Shown piece by piece: positions 14,708 to 15,231 of a DNA stretch of 15,231 nucleotides; positions within the stretch are counted from its first letter, which is position 1; each line of letters begins with the position of its first letter. Origin of the DNA: Rickettsiales bacterium (GTDB taxonomy: Bacteria; Pseudomonadota; Alphaproteobacteria; Methylaequorales; Methylaequoraceae); assembly GCA_002715305.1 (NCBI GenBank), contig PAYV01000021.1, forward strand, positions 1 through 15,231. Reading direction: 5' to 3'. A model generated the notes under the pieces. The model ran no database searches. It was not told where the DNA came from and worked only from the letters and a program-made list of their open reading frames with translations. The position numbers and the translations under genes were made by a program.

Positions 14708-15231
14708 TAATGTTTTCTATACCAATCCAGGGTTTTTCTGATACCTTCATCTATATCAACTTTAGGAGACCAATTATATTCATCTTTAGCAATTTTAGAT
14801 GTGAGGCTTATATTTGACTTAATAGAAGGTTTATCAAGATTATGCTTAATTTTAAAACTTTTTCCTGAAACTTCCATAATTTTTTTTACTAGTTCATTAA
14901 TTGGCAAAGTATAACCTGACCCAGCACAAATAATTTCATAAGGTTTTTTTTGTTTTAATATCATTAATTCTATTAATGATGTTAAATCATCAACATATAT
15001 TAAATCTCTTCCTTCAGTTCCATCTCCCCATATCTCAATACTGTCTGATTTGTTTTTCATGATTTTGGTTATTGTTGCTCCAAAAACATGACTTTTCTCC
15101 AAGTCAAACTTATCATAAGGTCCATAAACATTTGAATGTCTGATGATAGAAAACTTAGTATTTCCAATATTTGAATAAAAACGGCAAATATTTTCAAAAT
15201 AAATTTTATTCCAAGCTCCACCAAAATATTT
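14704..15231 (-). CDS. NAD-dependent epimerase/dehydratase (extended SDR), C-terminal part, start outside window
   Basis: The last 175 residues of a nucleotide-sugar epimerase/dehydratase of the extended SDR family. The frame stays open to the window edge, so the N-terminal Rossmann domain lies beyond 15231. A TTG at 15102 is not a credible start because conserved family sequence precedes it: FSIIRHSNVYGPYDKFDLEK is the substrate-loop region. Next come SHVFGATITKIM, IEIWGDGTEGRDLIYVDDL (the 'GdGtqxRdfixVdDl' motif), YEIICAGSGYTLPINELV and a final WSPKVDIDEGIRKTLDWY. Upstream, the segment that should hold YxxxK reads KYFGGAWNK, where the residue four before Lys is Gly. Probable role: making a modified nucleotide sugar for the same polysaccharide. 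It is convergent with, and overlaps, the HAD gene by 4 bases. Confidence 0.85.
   Translation of the reverse strand, partial: KYFGGAWNKIYFENICRFYSNIGNTKFSIIRHSNVYGPYDKFDLEKSHVFGATITKIMKNKSDSIEIWGDGTEGRDLIYVDDLTSLIELMILKQKKPYEIICAGSGYTLPINELVKKIMEVSGKSFKIKHNLDKPSIKSNISLTSKIAKDEYNWSPKVDIDEGIRKTLDWYRKHY

Overview
The window is strongly AT-rich (I estimate 25-30% GC by eye, not counted). Genes are tightly packed, with spacers mostly under 60 bases and several overlaps, and AGA and TAA are used heavily. It reads as a surface-polysaccharide (capsule or O-antigen type) biosynthesis locus of a Gram-negative bacterium, because it carries an outer-membrane polysaccharide export protein of the SLBB type. 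The base composition, compactness and gene families fit a streamlined marine proteobacterium such as a SAR11-like alphaproteobacterium. That assignment is inference and only moderately secure. I saw no rRNA, tRNA, CRISPR array, insertion sequence or integrase.

Region 1 (1-7128, + strand) looks like one operon. It holds an SLBB export protein whose start lies before the window, a UDP-hexose 4-epimerase (galE), two tandem WecA/WbpL-type polyprenyl-phosphate sugar-phosphate transferases, and a GDP-mannose pyrophosphorylase. Spacers are 16, 15 and 18 bases, then a 4-base GTGA overlap. A hairpin followed by a T-run at 7168-7189 probably ends this transcript. It lies inside the 3' end of the convergent gene. 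These genes make precursors (UDP-galactose or UDP-GalNAc, and GDP-mannose), start the lipid-linked chain, and export the polymer.

Region 2 (7141-8130, - strand) is a single Gfo/Idh/MocA oxidoreductase that interrupts the + strand run. It faces the next block across a divergent spacer of about 110 bases.

Region 3 (8242-14707, + strand) begins with an MsbA/PglK-like ABC exporter broken by a one-base frameshift in a T-run at 8716-8721, then a CgeB-like glycosyltransferase. After a 56-base spacer with the clearest ribosome binding site in the window comes a tight group: a PfpI/DJ-1 family protein, a split thiamine-diphosphate E1 alpha/beta enzyme with no E2 or E3 partner, a cupin protein and an MDP-1-like HAD phosphatase. 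This group is the most unusual part of the window. Overlaps and short spacers imply one transcript. Its position in a glycan locus suggests, by inference, a dedicated pathway that makes or attaches an unusual sugar or acyl unit.

Region 4 (14704-15231, - strand) is the C-terminal part of an NAD-dependent epimerase/dehydratase (extended SDR family). It runs off the right edge and overlaps the HAD gene tail to tail by 4 bases.
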